A stretch of DNA of 64,000 nt from Oscillospiraceae bacterium (GCA_015067175.1 SVMX01000009.1:62001-126000), one strand, 5' to 3'. Numbered from the stretch's first letter, positions 35,104 to 42,054 are shown. The notes: generated by a model from the letters alone, not told the origin. Made by a program: numbers and translations.

Positions 35104-35326
35104 TTTTTTGCACCTCCTGCTCAAGGGTGGCTATACGTTCTTGCAATGCTTGCAGTTCTGCTGCCTGTTTTGCTGCTTTGCGCGCTGTATAATCGCGTTG
35201 TTGCTTGTTTTTGCGCTCTTTATAGTCTGGGTCTTCTGCCTTTCTGCGTGCCTTATATTGGCGTTGGTACGCGTTATATTTTGCACGATTTGCTGGGTCG
35301 TCTAACCATTTATTTTTTTTACTCAT
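35090..35326 (-). CDS. Small basic coiled-coil protein (78 aa)
   Basis: NRAKYNAYQRQYKARRKAED matches the 73-aa product of 33537; a C-terminal leucine zipper follows (ALQERIATLEQEV). The 4-bp overlap with the Rep-like gene (35323-35326) indicates coupled expression. Confidence 0.7.
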   Translation of the reverse strand: MSKKNKWLDDPANRAKYNAYQRQYKARRKAEDPDYKERKNKQQRDYTARKAAKQAAELQALQERIATLEQEVQKNEIQ

Positions 35327-36294
35327 TGTTCATGGCTCCTTTCTAATACTTCGCCTGTTTCTTTATTTATTATAACGCCGTCTTGTGCAATAACATCACC
35401 TGCAGCACATCCGCCGAAATAATCACTATTATTTATTATTGTTTGTTGCAACACCGCTATTTTTGCGGGCTGGCCCTTGGCAGCCAAGAACGGGTTTATA
35501 ATATATTTTCCGTTTGTGCCCTTGCATTTGTGGAGCAGATGCGCTGCTGTTAAATTTGCTATTATATAACGTATTGTGCGGCTATCAACACCCCATAAAC
35601 GCGCTAATCGGTCTTGTTCTGTTATATTTTGCGTGTATACATTGCAGAGTTCGGGGGTTTTTGCAGCTTTTATAAAATTTGCGCTTGTCGACATAGCCAA
35701 AAAATATATTAATTCGCTCGCATTTAATTTTTTAATGCCTCCAACACCTGCAAAACAACCAAAGCGGGATATATTCTCGGGCGTAAGGTATAAGCATATA
35801 TGGCGTTGTTTGTCGGGGTCTGTGTTAAGTGCAACACTTAATATATCTTGTAATTCGGGGGCTGCGTCTGGGGCTGCAAGATTAAAACCTTGCAGCTCAA
35901 ACGGTACAAATATATTATTAGCGACACACCACGCACGGAATTGCTTTATATGTACTGATGACCCGTGAGCAACGAAAAATGGGTTTACATAAAACACATC
36001 TTTTTTTACTTTATACAATAGGTGCGCTTCTTGCAGTTCTTTTATTGTTTTTTTGAATGTGCGCGGCGTGGTGTTAGTTTGTGTTGTTATTTTTGCTATG
36101 ACAGCATCTGTTATTGTAATCTTTTGCATGTCGTCGATGTTGTACACATCAGAGCACCAGCTCGACGACATAGCTAATAACAACAAGTTGATTAATGCAT
36201 TATAGCTAAGACATTCTTCGTGGCCTGGGTTAAGCTCTATTTTGTGCCTTATATTGCTAATGCTCGCATAACAGCAAATAAAATTATCTTGCAT
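35323..36294 (-). CDS. Replication-initiator candidate with two RepL-like winged-helix repeats
   Basis: 323 aa. Two related segments are visible. In repeat 1 (about residues 29-115) a helical start, TPRTFKKTIKELQEAHLLYK and VFYVNPFFVAHG; in repeat 2 (about 190-285) a helical start, DSRTIRYIIANLTAAHLLHK and KYIINPFLAAKG. A recognition helix followed by 'hLL-K' and '(Y/V)-x-NPFhh-x-(K/H)G' is the wing pattern of RepL-like plasmid initiators. The linker is rich in Ala/Pro/Asp. Ribosome site GAAGG is about 10 bp before ATG. The leader has a promoter and a terminator hairpin. A transcriptional regulator is the other reading. Confidence 0.6.
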   Translation of the reverse strand: MQDNFICCYASISNIRHKIELNPGHEECLSYNALINLLLLAMSSSWCSDVYNIDDMQKITITDAVIAKITTQTNTTPRTFKKTIKELQEAHLLYKVKKDVFYVNPFFVAHGSSVHIKQFRAWCVANNIFVPFELQGFNLAAPDAAPELQDILSVALNTDPDKQRHICLYLTPENISRFGCFAGVGGIKKLNASELIYFLAMSTSANFIKAAKTPELCNVYTQNITEQDRLARLWGVDSRTIRYIIANLTAAHLLHKCKGTNGKYIINPFLAAKGQPAKIAVLQQTIINNSDYFGGCAAGDVIAQDGVIINKETGEVLERSHEQ

Positions 36295-36344
36295 TGTGTA
36301 GTAACCTTCTTTATATAAAAATCAGAGTCGGGAGCAAAAACAAA

Positions 36345-36378
36345 AAGGCACACTGTGCAAAAGTGCACAATATGCCTT
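36345..36378 (-). terminator. Attenuator hairpin in the Rep-like gene leader
   Basis: AAGGCA-CAC-TGTGCA (36345-36359) pairs with TGCACA-ATA-TGCCTT (36364-36378), loop of 4. On the minus transcript a U-rich run follows, so transcripts from the 36428 promoter can stop about 50 nt before the gene. Confidence 0.65.
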
Positions 36379-36427
36379 AACTGTTTTTAAACTAAACTTT
36401 TATATAAATAACTTACTCTGTACCTAT

Positions 36428-36456
36428 ATTATAGCACATATGAGTTATAAAGTCAA
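36428..36456 (-). promoter_or_regulatory. Sigma-A promoter of the Rep-like operon
   Basis: Minus strand TTGACT (36451-36456), 17 bp, TATAAT (36428-36433). The next 60 bp to the right are A/T-rich with the palindrome AATATTGATAATATT, a possible operator between divergent promoters. Confidence 0.8.
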
Positions 36457-36518
36457 TAGTTCACAACAAATATTGATAATATTTTTCGTATTTATTATAA
36501 TTTTTAGTTGTTGCAGAA

Positions 36519-36547
36519 TTGACATTTACGGCTATTTATGATATAAT
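36519..36547 (+). promoter_or_regulatory. Strong sigma-A promoter of the divergent RNA
   Basis: Perfect TTGACA (36519-36524), 17 bp, TATAAT (36542-36547). Confidence 0.85.
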
Positions 36548-36553
36548 ATAGTA

Positions 36554-36753
36554 GATGGAAAAAATCCATATTATCCATCCCCAAACCGCGGCGAGGGGGT
36601 GGACTTTTTACAGCTAAATATTACTATAAAAAATACCCGTATTTTTCCGACTGTTGGAAATTTACGGGTAAAAAAAGGCCCTTTTTTACCTGAATTTTTC
36701 CAACAAAAAAACGCCTATAAAGCCCATGACTACGCCGTTTGAGGCGTTTTTTT
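36554..36753 (+). ncRNA. Structured RNA of about 200 nt, undescribed
   Basis: A perfect promoter and a terminator (AAAACGCC at 36708 paired with GGCGTTTT at 36743, then a T tract) bracket the transcript. It holds a hairpin CCATCCCC/GGGGGTGG (about 36573-36602), then TACCCGTA...TACGGGTA (about 36633-36670), which competes with TGTTGGAAA...TTTTTCCAACA (about 36652-36705) enclosing GGTAAAAAA/TTTTTTACC. The two pairings share bases, so they exclude each other. A 20-codon ORF (36555-36617, ATG at the start point) is present but would be leaderless. It could be an attenuated leader, a regulatory RNA, or single-strand-origin DNA. Confidence 0.55.
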
Positions 36754-36809
36754 AAGCAAAAGTCTTATATAATATATTAAAAAGGGGCTCTCAATGATAT
36801 ATAATTAAT

Positions 36810-36850
36810 AAGCTCATCTTAAAAATTGCAAAAGATGAGCTTAATTTTTT
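36810..36850. terminator. Strong bidirectional hairpin
   Basis: AAGCTCATCTT (36810-36820) pairs perfectly with AAGATGAGCTT (36832-36842); T tract to the right. It isolates the divergent RNA from what follows. Confidence 0.75.
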
Positions 36851-36876
36851 TGATTTTTACACACGCTCCGCGCCAT

Positions 36877-36926
36877 ATACCGCGCGTGCAGGTGTGCAGC
36901 TTGTGTGTTAGTGCATACCGCGCGTG
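36877..36926. repeat. Direct repeats of ATACCGCGCGTG
   Basis: Copies at 36877-36888 and 36915-36926 (38 bp apart), GC-rich in an AT-rich region. They could be iteron-like initiator sites or part of an origin; apart from these and the cloverleaf, 36850-37088 shows no gene. Confidence 0.4.
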
Positions 36927-37088
36927 TAATATAAAATGAATGGCTCGTACAATTAGTAAATCATTATTTGCACGTTATAGTGTCTGTGTTCTTGCTATGT
37001 AGTAATAAAAAATTGACAAAATGAACAACACGTACAAGTAATTATAACTTAGACGCGAAAGAAAACTTATTCACATAAAAACTGACAC

Positions 37089-37217
37089 ATTAAAGATGAG
37101 GGATTAAAAAAGTTAAGGATTGGCGCCTACGGCGCAGAGTTGCAAGAAAAACAAATCCTTTTTGTTTTGCAATACCCGCGAAGCGGCAACGTAGCTTTTT
37201 AAATCCTCATCTTTAAT
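37089..37217. repeat. Cloverleaf-like inverted repeat
   Basis: Outer 23-24-bp arms (ATTAAAGATGAGGGATTA at 37089 onward against TAAATCCTCATCTTTAAT ending 37217) enclose three hairpins: GCGCC-TAC-GGCGC (37123-37135), TTGCAA...TTTTGCAA (37140-37172) and CCGC-GAA-GCGG (37176-37186). It sits 13 bp after the XRE stop. No known family recognised; no target-site duplication is evident. Confidence 0.6.
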
Positions 37218-37230
37218 ATGTAGCAACCCA

Positions 37231-37584
37231 TTATATATTATCTATATCATTAATAATCTGTTGTATTTTTGCTAAATTATCGCGTATATGCATATTTTCA
37301 ATTATTGCGTTATTTGCTCTGTCTTTTTCTGGGACCCAGGGGGGCAACAACTCACAGTACGAGCAGTTAAGCACACGACAAAATGCAATTAATCGTGCAG
37401 GCGTAAAATTTGCTTGTTGCTGCTCTAATTTATTTATATAGGACTGTTTACATCCTGTCAATTGTGCTAACTGCATTTGAGATAAGCCCTTATTTTTGCG
37501 GACTGTTGCAAGGTCATTTTTTACGAATTTTTGCGCATCGTCAGCGTAAATATCGCTTATATCTATTTTGTCTATCGTTTGCAT
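37231..37584 (-). CDS. XRE-family helix-turn-helix regulator
   Basis: 117 aa. N-terminal extension of about 20 residues, then the HTH_3 domain LATVRKNKGLSQMQLAQLTGCKQ in two runs (VRKNKGLSQMQLAQLTG, then QSYINKLEQQQANFTPARLI), and a helical C-terminal tail. Likely repressor of element genes. AAAGGAGG before ATG 37584; promoter at 37618-37646. Confidence 0.88.
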   Translation of the reverse strand: MQTIDKIDISDIYADDAQKFVKNDLATVRKNKGLSQMQLAQLTGCKQSYINKLEQQQANFTPARLIAFCRVLNCSYCELLPPWVPEKDRANNAIIENMHIRDNLAKIQQIINDIDNI

Positions 37585-37617
37585 ATTATGTGAGCCTCCT
37601 TTTAAGCTATTATATCT

Positions 37618-37646
37618 ATTATAATTATTATTTGTTGTTTTGTCAA
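37618..37646 (-). promoter_or_regulatory. Sigma-A promoter of the XRE gene
   Basis: Minus strand TTGACA (37641-37646), 17 bp, TATAAT (37618-37623). Confidence 0.8.
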
Positions 37647-37706
37647 TGTGTATATATAAAAATTGTTGTGTTTATGCACAATAATATAATTTTGCGTTGT
37701 CGTCTA

Positions 37707-37735
37707 TTGATTTATTAAAATAAAAGTAGTATAAT
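37707..37735 (+). promoter_or_regulatory. Sigma-A promoter of the 37871 gene
   Basis: TTGATT (37707-37712), 17 bp, TATAAT (37730-37735), divergent from the XRE promoter. Confidence 0.75.
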
Positions 37736-37757
37736 ATAAATAGAAAGAGGACAACCG

Positions 37758-37805
37758 ATGACTGCGGCTCCATCTTTACTTAATACAATAAATTTTATTG
37801 CGTGA
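37758..37805 (+). CDS. Putative leader peptide, 15 codons
   Basis: MTAAPSLLNTINFIA, preceded by AAGAGGACAACCG. Its TGA lies inside the left arm of the attenuator hairpin at 37800, so a ribosome on it would disrupt the stem. Confidence 0.4.
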   Translation: MTAAPSLLNTINFIA

Positions 37806-37850
37806 AGGCACATTAACATTTTGTTTGATTGCCTGCACGCATTTTTTATT
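37800..37850 (+). terminator. Leader attenuator before the 37871 gene
   Basis: GCGTG-AA-GGC (37800-37809) pairs with GCC-TG-CACGC (37831-37840), followed by a T-rich tract (37842-37850). Confidence 0.65.
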
Positions 37851-37870
37851 AGCAATGAGGAGGTCATATT

Positions 37871-38137
37871 ATGAACAAAGAATACAAAACATACTACAAA
37901 GAGTACAACGACAAACTGAGCGCAAAAATAATATTATATACATCTGCGCTGTTTAGAGGCTCTGATGCTTGCCGTGCAAAATATATATTAAGTATTGCAA
38001 ACAAGACAAACAAGACAAGCGAGAAATGGAACAAAGCCATAAAAGAAATACCAAGTCAGCAAAGGGGCAATAGTGCATCTTTTGTAGATTACGAGCAGTA
38101 TTTAGTAGCTAACGGTTGGCAAGCGGCGACATATTAA
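37871..38137 (+). CDS. Small hypothetical protein (88 aa)
   Basis: GAGGAGGTC precedes ATG 37871. Lys/Tyr-rich start (NKEYKTYYKEYNDKLSAKII), then a helical middle and an aromatic end (YLVANGWQAATY). No family recognised. The only gene of the element on the plus strand, with its own promoter, a leader peptide and an attenuator, which suggests inducible expression. Confidence 0.6.
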   Translation: MNKEYKTYYKEYNDKLSAKIILYTSALFRGSDACRAKYILSIANKTNKTSEKWNKAIKEIPSQQRGNSASFVDYEQYLVANGWQAATY

Positions 38138-38163
38138 AATTATATTTATTTCAATATTGACAC

Positions 38164-38192
38164 TTGACAATTATATTATAATATGCTATAAT
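38164..38192 (+). promoter_or_regulatory. Sigma-A promoter of the 90-nt RNA
   Basis: Perfect TTGACA (38164-38169), 17 bp, TATAAT (38187-38192). Confidence 0.85.
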
Positions 38193-38198
38193 AAATAT

Positions 38199-38288
38199 AG
38201 TGATTTTTGAATTCCTTTCATTTTTTTACGTTCCATTTTTTTAATCCTTAGACATAGGGCCTGCAGATTTTGCAGGTCCGCTTTTTTA
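38199..38288 (+). ncRNA. Small RNA candidate of about 90 nt
   Basis: A perfect promoter and an intrinsic terminator (GGGCCTGCA at 38257 with TGCAGGTCC at 38271, T tract 38282-38287) bracket a short segment with no ORF. Its 5' part is U-rich. The terminator resembles the one after the methyltransferase gene in inverted orientation. Confidence 0.5.
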
Positions 38289-38350
38289 TGTGTACTTAAA
38301 AACACATTATACGATTTTATATGCTTTAATTATTGCACATATCATCACAA

Positions 38351-38443
38351 GGAGGAGGCACACAACAGCCTAAATAACGCTATCTACGCCCAGTAGCTGT
38401 TTTTTTATTTATAATTTTGTCTACGCTATCGTGCCTCTTCTCC
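38351..38443. repeat. Inverted and direct repeats with an internal terminator
   Basis: GGAGGAGGCAC (38351-38361) is mirrored by GTGCCTCTTCTCC (38431-38443). Inside is a terminator ACAGC (38365) / GCTGT (38396) plus T6 on the plus strand. ACGCTATC occurs at 38377 and 38423, and TCTACGC at 38383 and 38420. The rest of 38138-38885 (AT-rich) holds the small RNA, these repeats, arm sites and a terminator, with no convincing gene. Confidence 0.45.
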
Positions 38444-38729
38444 CAGGCGTAATAAGACAAAGCAAAACAACACACAAAGCCCATAAATAAGCCATTTTCG
38501 AGCTTTTATAATAAGTGATTTTTGCAAACGCATTTTTTTTATAAAAAAAGCACTTGACAATAGCATGATTTAATGATACAACGCAAAGCAAAACGAAATA
38601 AAAAAGCACTACTTTTTATCGTTTTTGCAGTTAATCATCGCTTGTGTTTATGTGCTATTTGGTGCGTATTAAGTGTGTTTAAGTGCATTTAACGGCAAAA
38701 TGAGAGAAAAGAGAGGACACGTCAAAAAA

Positions 38730-38803
38730 TGTGGGTGTTGCTGTGTGGGTATTGGGTGTTTTTGTTGTATTAATTGTATGCAGTCACCCACATAACACCC
38801 ACA
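38730..38803. promoter_or_regulatory. Right integrase arm-type sites
   Basis: CACCCACA at 38785-38792 and 38796-38803, and inverted copies TGTGGGTG (38730-38737) and TGTGGGTA (38744-38751). The same octamer is found just inside the left end (28748, 28760). Confidence 0.6.
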
Positions 38804-38811
38804 AAACAAAC

Positions 38812-38851
38812 AAAAAACGCTCAATCAACAATAAAATGATTGAGCGCTTTT
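38812..38851 (-). terminator. Terminator supplied by the element to the rubrerythrin gene
   Basis: CGCTCAATCA (38818-38827) pairs with TGATTGAGCG (38837-38846); on the minus strand a T6 tract follows. Confidence 0.8.
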
Positions 38852-38885
38852 AATACTAAAAATAGCTTAAATACGAGCTTTTTGA

Positions 38886-38939
38886 TTACTTGAAGTATCT
38901 GTTCAGCAGACCTTCGAAAGCCTTGCCGTGTCTTGCTTC
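38886..38939. other. Right attachment repeat of the integrative element
   Basis: Second copy of the 54-bp repeat (see 28642). It supplies the 3' end of the intact rubrerythrin gene, so integration left the gene functional. Confidence 0.9.
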
Positions 38940-39437
38940 ATCCTTTGCCATCTCATGTACAGTGTCGTGGATAGCGTCGAGATTAAGCTCCTTAGCGCGC
39001 TTAGCGAGCTGCAGCTTGCCCTCGGTTGCGCCGTGCTCTGCTGCTACGCGCTTTGTGAGGTTCTCCTTTGTGGAAGCGGAAACCACTTCACCGAGAAGCT
39101 CTGCGAACTTTGCAGCGTGCTCAGCCTCTTCCCATGCAGCCTTTTCGTAGTAAAGACCAACCTCGGGGTAGCCCTCGCGGTGAGCAGCTCTTGCCATAGC
39201 AAGATACATACCTACCTCTGTACACTCGCCTGTGAAGTTAGCGCGCAGACCCTCAATGATCTCCATATCTGTAACAGCAGCTGCAACGCCGATCTTGTGC
39301 TCGTCAGCGAAAACAAGCTTTCCTGTTTCTTCTACGATATTGAACTTTGCGCCGGGAACGCCGCACTGGGGACATTTTTCGGGCGCGGAATCTCCCTCGT
39401 GAACATAACCGCATACGGGACATACATATTTAGCCAT
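38886..39437 (-). CDS. Reverse rubrerythrin (NADH peroxidase component)
   Basis: 183 aa with the domains in 'reverse' order: N-terminal rubredoxin centre [21 protein letters not shown] (in two halves, CPVCG and CPQCG) and a C-terminal ferritin-like di-iron domain ([47 protein letters not shown]). Detoxifies H2O2 and O2 in anaerobes. The last 17 codons lie in the attachment repeat. A PerR-like palindrome covers the start-point region. Confidence 0.93.
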   Translation of the reverse strand: MAKYVCPVCGYVHEGDSAPEKCPQCGVPGAKFNIVEETGKLVFADEHKIGVAAAVTDMEIIEGLRANFTGECTEVGMYLAMARAAHREGYPEVGLYYEKAAWEEAEHAAKFAELLGEVVSASTKENLTKRVAAEHGATEGKLQLAKRAKELNLDAIHDTVHEMAKDEARHGKAFEGLLNRYFK

Positions 39438-39470
39438 AATTAATTTCCTCCTGAATTATCATCTTGATAA

Positions 39471-39528
39471 CAGTAATCATTACTGATTTCTGTGATTTTA
39501 TTATATCATAGCTTAATACTTTTGTCAA
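39471..39528 (-). promoter_or_regulatory. Promoter with PerR/Fur-like palindrome of the rubrerythrin gene
   Basis: Minus strand TTGACA (39523-39528), 17 bp, TATAAT (39500-39505). The 7-1-7 palindrome CAGTAAT-C-ATTACTG (39471-39485) lies downstream of the -10 box; it fits the TAAT-N-ATTA core of PerR boxes. Confidence 0.7.
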
Positions 39529-39562
39529 GTATTTTTAAAATTTTTTTGCACAAAAATTTTTC

Positions 39563-39647
39563 CTGCGTTGACACTTTGGTTTCGTATTATTATAAATATG
39601 TATAAGGCATATGATTATGTAGGAATGCCCGAAAAACAACCGATACT
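39563..39647 (+). repeat. Promoter-bearing 85-bp segment, copy 1
   Basis: From CTGCGTTGACAC to CCGATACT; the same segment, diverged, occurs at 40811-40895 with equal length. It holds TTGACA (39568) and TATAAA at 17 bp. A second TTGACA follows at 39666. Confidence 0.65.
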
Positions 39648-39752
39648 TTTATTGATATAAATAGCTTGACAAAAGAAAATGCTTATGGCAGAATATAGAT
39701 GTGATTGATTGCAGTTAAGTATGTTAATTAATCGAAGTGTGAGGTGTTATTG

Positions 39753-40559
39753 ATGGGAACATGGGGAACTGGAATATTTCAAAATGATGTAGCAGATGGT
39801 GTTAGAACTGATTACAAGAATAAACTCAGAATAGGAAAAAGTGATGTGGAGGCTTTAGATGAAATTATTAATGAAAACATTGCTTTTATTAACGATGATG
39901 ACGATAAGTTTGATTTTTGGTTTGGGCTAGCTTCGATTATGTTTGATTTAGGCAGACTTACTGATACAATAAAGAATACTACCCTTGAGTTGCTTGATAG
40001 CAAACAAGATTTAGTTCGTTGGGAAGATAATAAAGGTGATTTGAGGAAGAGAATAATTCAGCTGGAAAAGCTTAAAGAAAAGTTGTTGTCACAACAACCT
40101 GCACGAAAAAATATTTCTATCGCAAAACCTTTTGTGTGTTCATGGAAAATTGATGATATATTTGTTTATAGACCGCATTACCTTGATAAATATATATTGA
40201 TAGCAGTGGATAAATTTATTCGCTGTGACGCAGATATCGAGGGTTTGGGTGACATACTGCCAGTGACATTTATTAAGATTTGCAATGAATATCCTCAAAA
40301 TATAGATGATATAAACAATGCTCTGTTCCTGCCACATTATTATGACATAAATAAAGAAATTGCTGAATATAGATTTATGTGGTTCAAAAAAGGGTTTAGT
40401 AAAGCATCTAAAATATTTGAGTATGTGGGTAATATGCCCTTTGATAGACCGTGTGTGATTAATTGCGAAGACGATGATGGATTGTGCTATTGCGAATCGT
40501 GGCAGAGGCTTGATATCTGTGTCAATAATGGAACAGAACTTATGAAAAGTAATAAATAG
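39753..40559 (+). CDS. DUF4259-like protein
   Basis: 268 aa from ATG 39753 (GAGGTG upstream). The start MGTWGTGIFQNDVADGV matches the DUF4259 hallmark (MG-x-WG-x-G-x-F-x-ND-x-A). The rest is charged, with an LEKLKEKLLSQQPARK coiled segment, and a beta-rich second half. Unknown function; these proteins often occur in polymorphic or variable loci. Lower GC than the neighbouring chromosome and placed between duplicated promoter segments, so probably acquired. Confidence 0.65.
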   Translation: MGTWGTGIFQNDVADGVRTDYKNKLRIGKSDVEALDEIINENIAFINDDDDKFDFWFGLASIMFDLGRLTDTIKNTTLELLDSKQDLVRWEDNKGDLRKRIIQLEKLKEKLLSQQPARKNISIAKPFVCSWKIDDIFVYRPHYLDKYILIAVDKFIRCDADIEGLGDILPVTFIKICNEYPQNIDDINNALFLPHYYDINKEIAEYRFMWFKKGFSKASKIFEYVGNMPFDRPCVINCEDDDGLCYCESWQRLDICVNNGTELMKSNK

Positions 40560-40583
40560 TTTATATGAAGTTATTATATTCGC

Positions 40584-40712
40584 AAGAGCTATCCCAACAG
40601 CTCTGTGGTGAGCTACGCCTACGACGCGAAATACCCCCCTATCTATGTGACAGGAGCGAACGACGGAGTTACAAGCTGCGATTATGATGTTTTAGGTAAA
40701 GGTACATTTTAA
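40584..40712 (+). pseudogene. C-terminal remnant of an unidentified gene
   Basis: An open stretch with ordinary host-like codon use but no start encodes about 42 residues (SYPNSSVVSYAYDAKYPPIY ... GANDGVTSCDYDVLGKGTF) and a TAA. It looks like the end of a larger, probably extracellular, protein whose 5' part is lost. Confidence 0.4.
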
Positions 40713-40810
40713 TAAGCTTGTTTGGAAGTTTTTCCTTGTTCCAATACGGAGCAGGGATTTTATCATATCAAGGCTGAAAGCCTGTTGAACTCCGCAAAAT
40801 CCCTTGTTTT

Positions 40811-40895
40811 CTGCGTTGACACTGCGGTTTTTTATGCATATAATATGATATGAAGCAGATGTTTTTGTAAGATTGTCTAAAAAATAACCGATACT
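40811..40895 (+). repeat. Promoter-bearing 85-bp segment, copy 2
   Basis: Same start (CTGCGTTGACAC) and end (CCGATACT) as 39563-39647. It carries TTGACA (40816) and TATAAT at 17 bp, and should drive the GGDEF gene. Confidence 0.65.
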
Positions 40896-40976
40896 ATTGA
40901 AATTATGTCGAATTTATGATATTATTATTAAAATAGTGTTGCGTACATGGGGAAAGTGCGCGTTATAGGGAGAAAC

Positions 40977-42050
40977 ATGAAGTATAATATCGACAACATA
41001 AAAATAAGCAATTCGCTGAAATACCGACTTATGTTCATAAGCGGCGCAGCAGTTCATTTGTGCTTTTTGATAGTGTTTTTTTCTATCAGAGTGCCTGAGC
41101 TTGGCGTTGTCAACATTTTCAGTGTGCTTATGTATGTTCTGGGCAGCTTTTTCAGCGTAAACAAGGATACGGGCAATATGCGCTTTGGCTGGATGGTAGC
41201 TTTCTTCTCGGAAATAATGGTACATACAGTTCTGTGTGTATTAGTAATAGGTATGGAGGCGGATTTCTACCTTTATCTGCTTGTGATATTACCTATATCG
41301 GCCTATGTGCTGTATTTCTCGTGTACGATAGAGGTATTCTTCAGAACTATCTGCGTGTTTGTTGCCGTATCATTGGTGTCAGGCAGTGGTTCTGTAATGG
41401 TAGTCAACAGCTTTGAGATGTTTCCTGTCTGTCCGTTGTCCTATGACGATATAAGCAAACTTAGAATGATAAACATGCTGTCCGCGGCACTGATGCTGGT
41501 AGCTTTTTCGCTGCTGTTCGTGCTGGAGGTGCATGGGCTTATCAAAGACCTTGGCCGCACGAATGAGAAGCTGAAATATATCGCAACGCATGATGAGCTC
41601 ACGGGCTTATACAACCGCCGCAGCATAAAGCCGTTATTCGAAGAGCTGGAGCAGAGTGGTGAGCCGTTTTGCGTGGTGCTTGGCGATATAGACGATTTTA
41701 AAAAGGTGAACGATACATACGGTCACGATTGCGGCGATAAGGTGCTGAAGACCGTATCGCGCGTCCTGCTTGATAATATTTCTGAGGGCGACACAGCCTG
41801 TCGCTGGGGCGGCGAAGAGCTGCTGCTGATAATGCGCGGCTCCAAAGAGGAATGTTATGAGCGATTAAGCGCAATCAGAGAGCGTGTCATTTCTGAGGTA
41901 GTGCCTCATGAATCGTTTTTTGTAAAGATAACTGTGACGTTCGGATTTGTAAGCTGCACTGAGGCCGATAGTATAGAAGCTCTGATAACCCAAGCCGACA
42001 AGCTGCTTTATGAGGGCAAAACAAGCGGCAAGAATAAGATAGTAGTATAA
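40977..42050 (+). CDS. Membrane-bound GGDEF protein (diguanylate cyclase)
   Basis: 357 aa from ATG 40977 (GGGAG 5 bp upstream; an ATG at 40947 is in frame). About six membrane helices fill residues 15-190; a GGDEF domain follows, with ATHDELTGLYNRRSIKPL, VVLGDIDDFKKVNDTYGHDCGDKVL and the active-site motif RWGGEELLLIM. GGEEL is an active variant. No RxxD inhibitory site is present in the usual place. Makes c-di-GMP from GTP in response to an unknown signal. Confidence 0.92.
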   Translation: MKYNIDNIKISNSLKYRLMFISGAAVHLCFLIVFFSIRVPELGVVNIFSVLMYVLGSFFSVNKDTGNMRFGWMVAFFSEIMVHTVLCVLVIGMEADFYLYLLVILPISAYVLYFSCTIEVFFRTICVFVAVSLVSGSGSVMVVNSFEMFPVCPLSYDDISKLRMINMLSAALMLVAFSLLFVLEVHGLIKDLGRTNEKLKYIATHDELTGLYNRRSIKPLFEELEQSGEPFCVVLGDIDDFKKVNDTYGHDCGDKVLKTVSRVLLDNISEGDTACRWGGEELLLIMRGSKEECYERLSAIRERVISEVVPHESFFVKITVTFGFVSCTEADSIEALITQADKLLYEGKTSGKNKIVV

Positions 42051-42054
42051 TATG

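Noticed and set aside
37089..37217. Retron ncRNA
   Set aside because: The closing stem and hairpins look similar, but no reverse transcriptase gene occurs in the window.
38421..38609. 62-aa hydrophobic minus-strand frame as a gene
   Set aside because: No ribosome site and poor promoter; kept only as a weak toxin-like possibility in the findings.
28642..38939. Conjugative element (ICE) or prophage
   Set aside because: No relaxase, coupling protein, capsid, portal or terminase gene is seen; only an integrative element can be supported.
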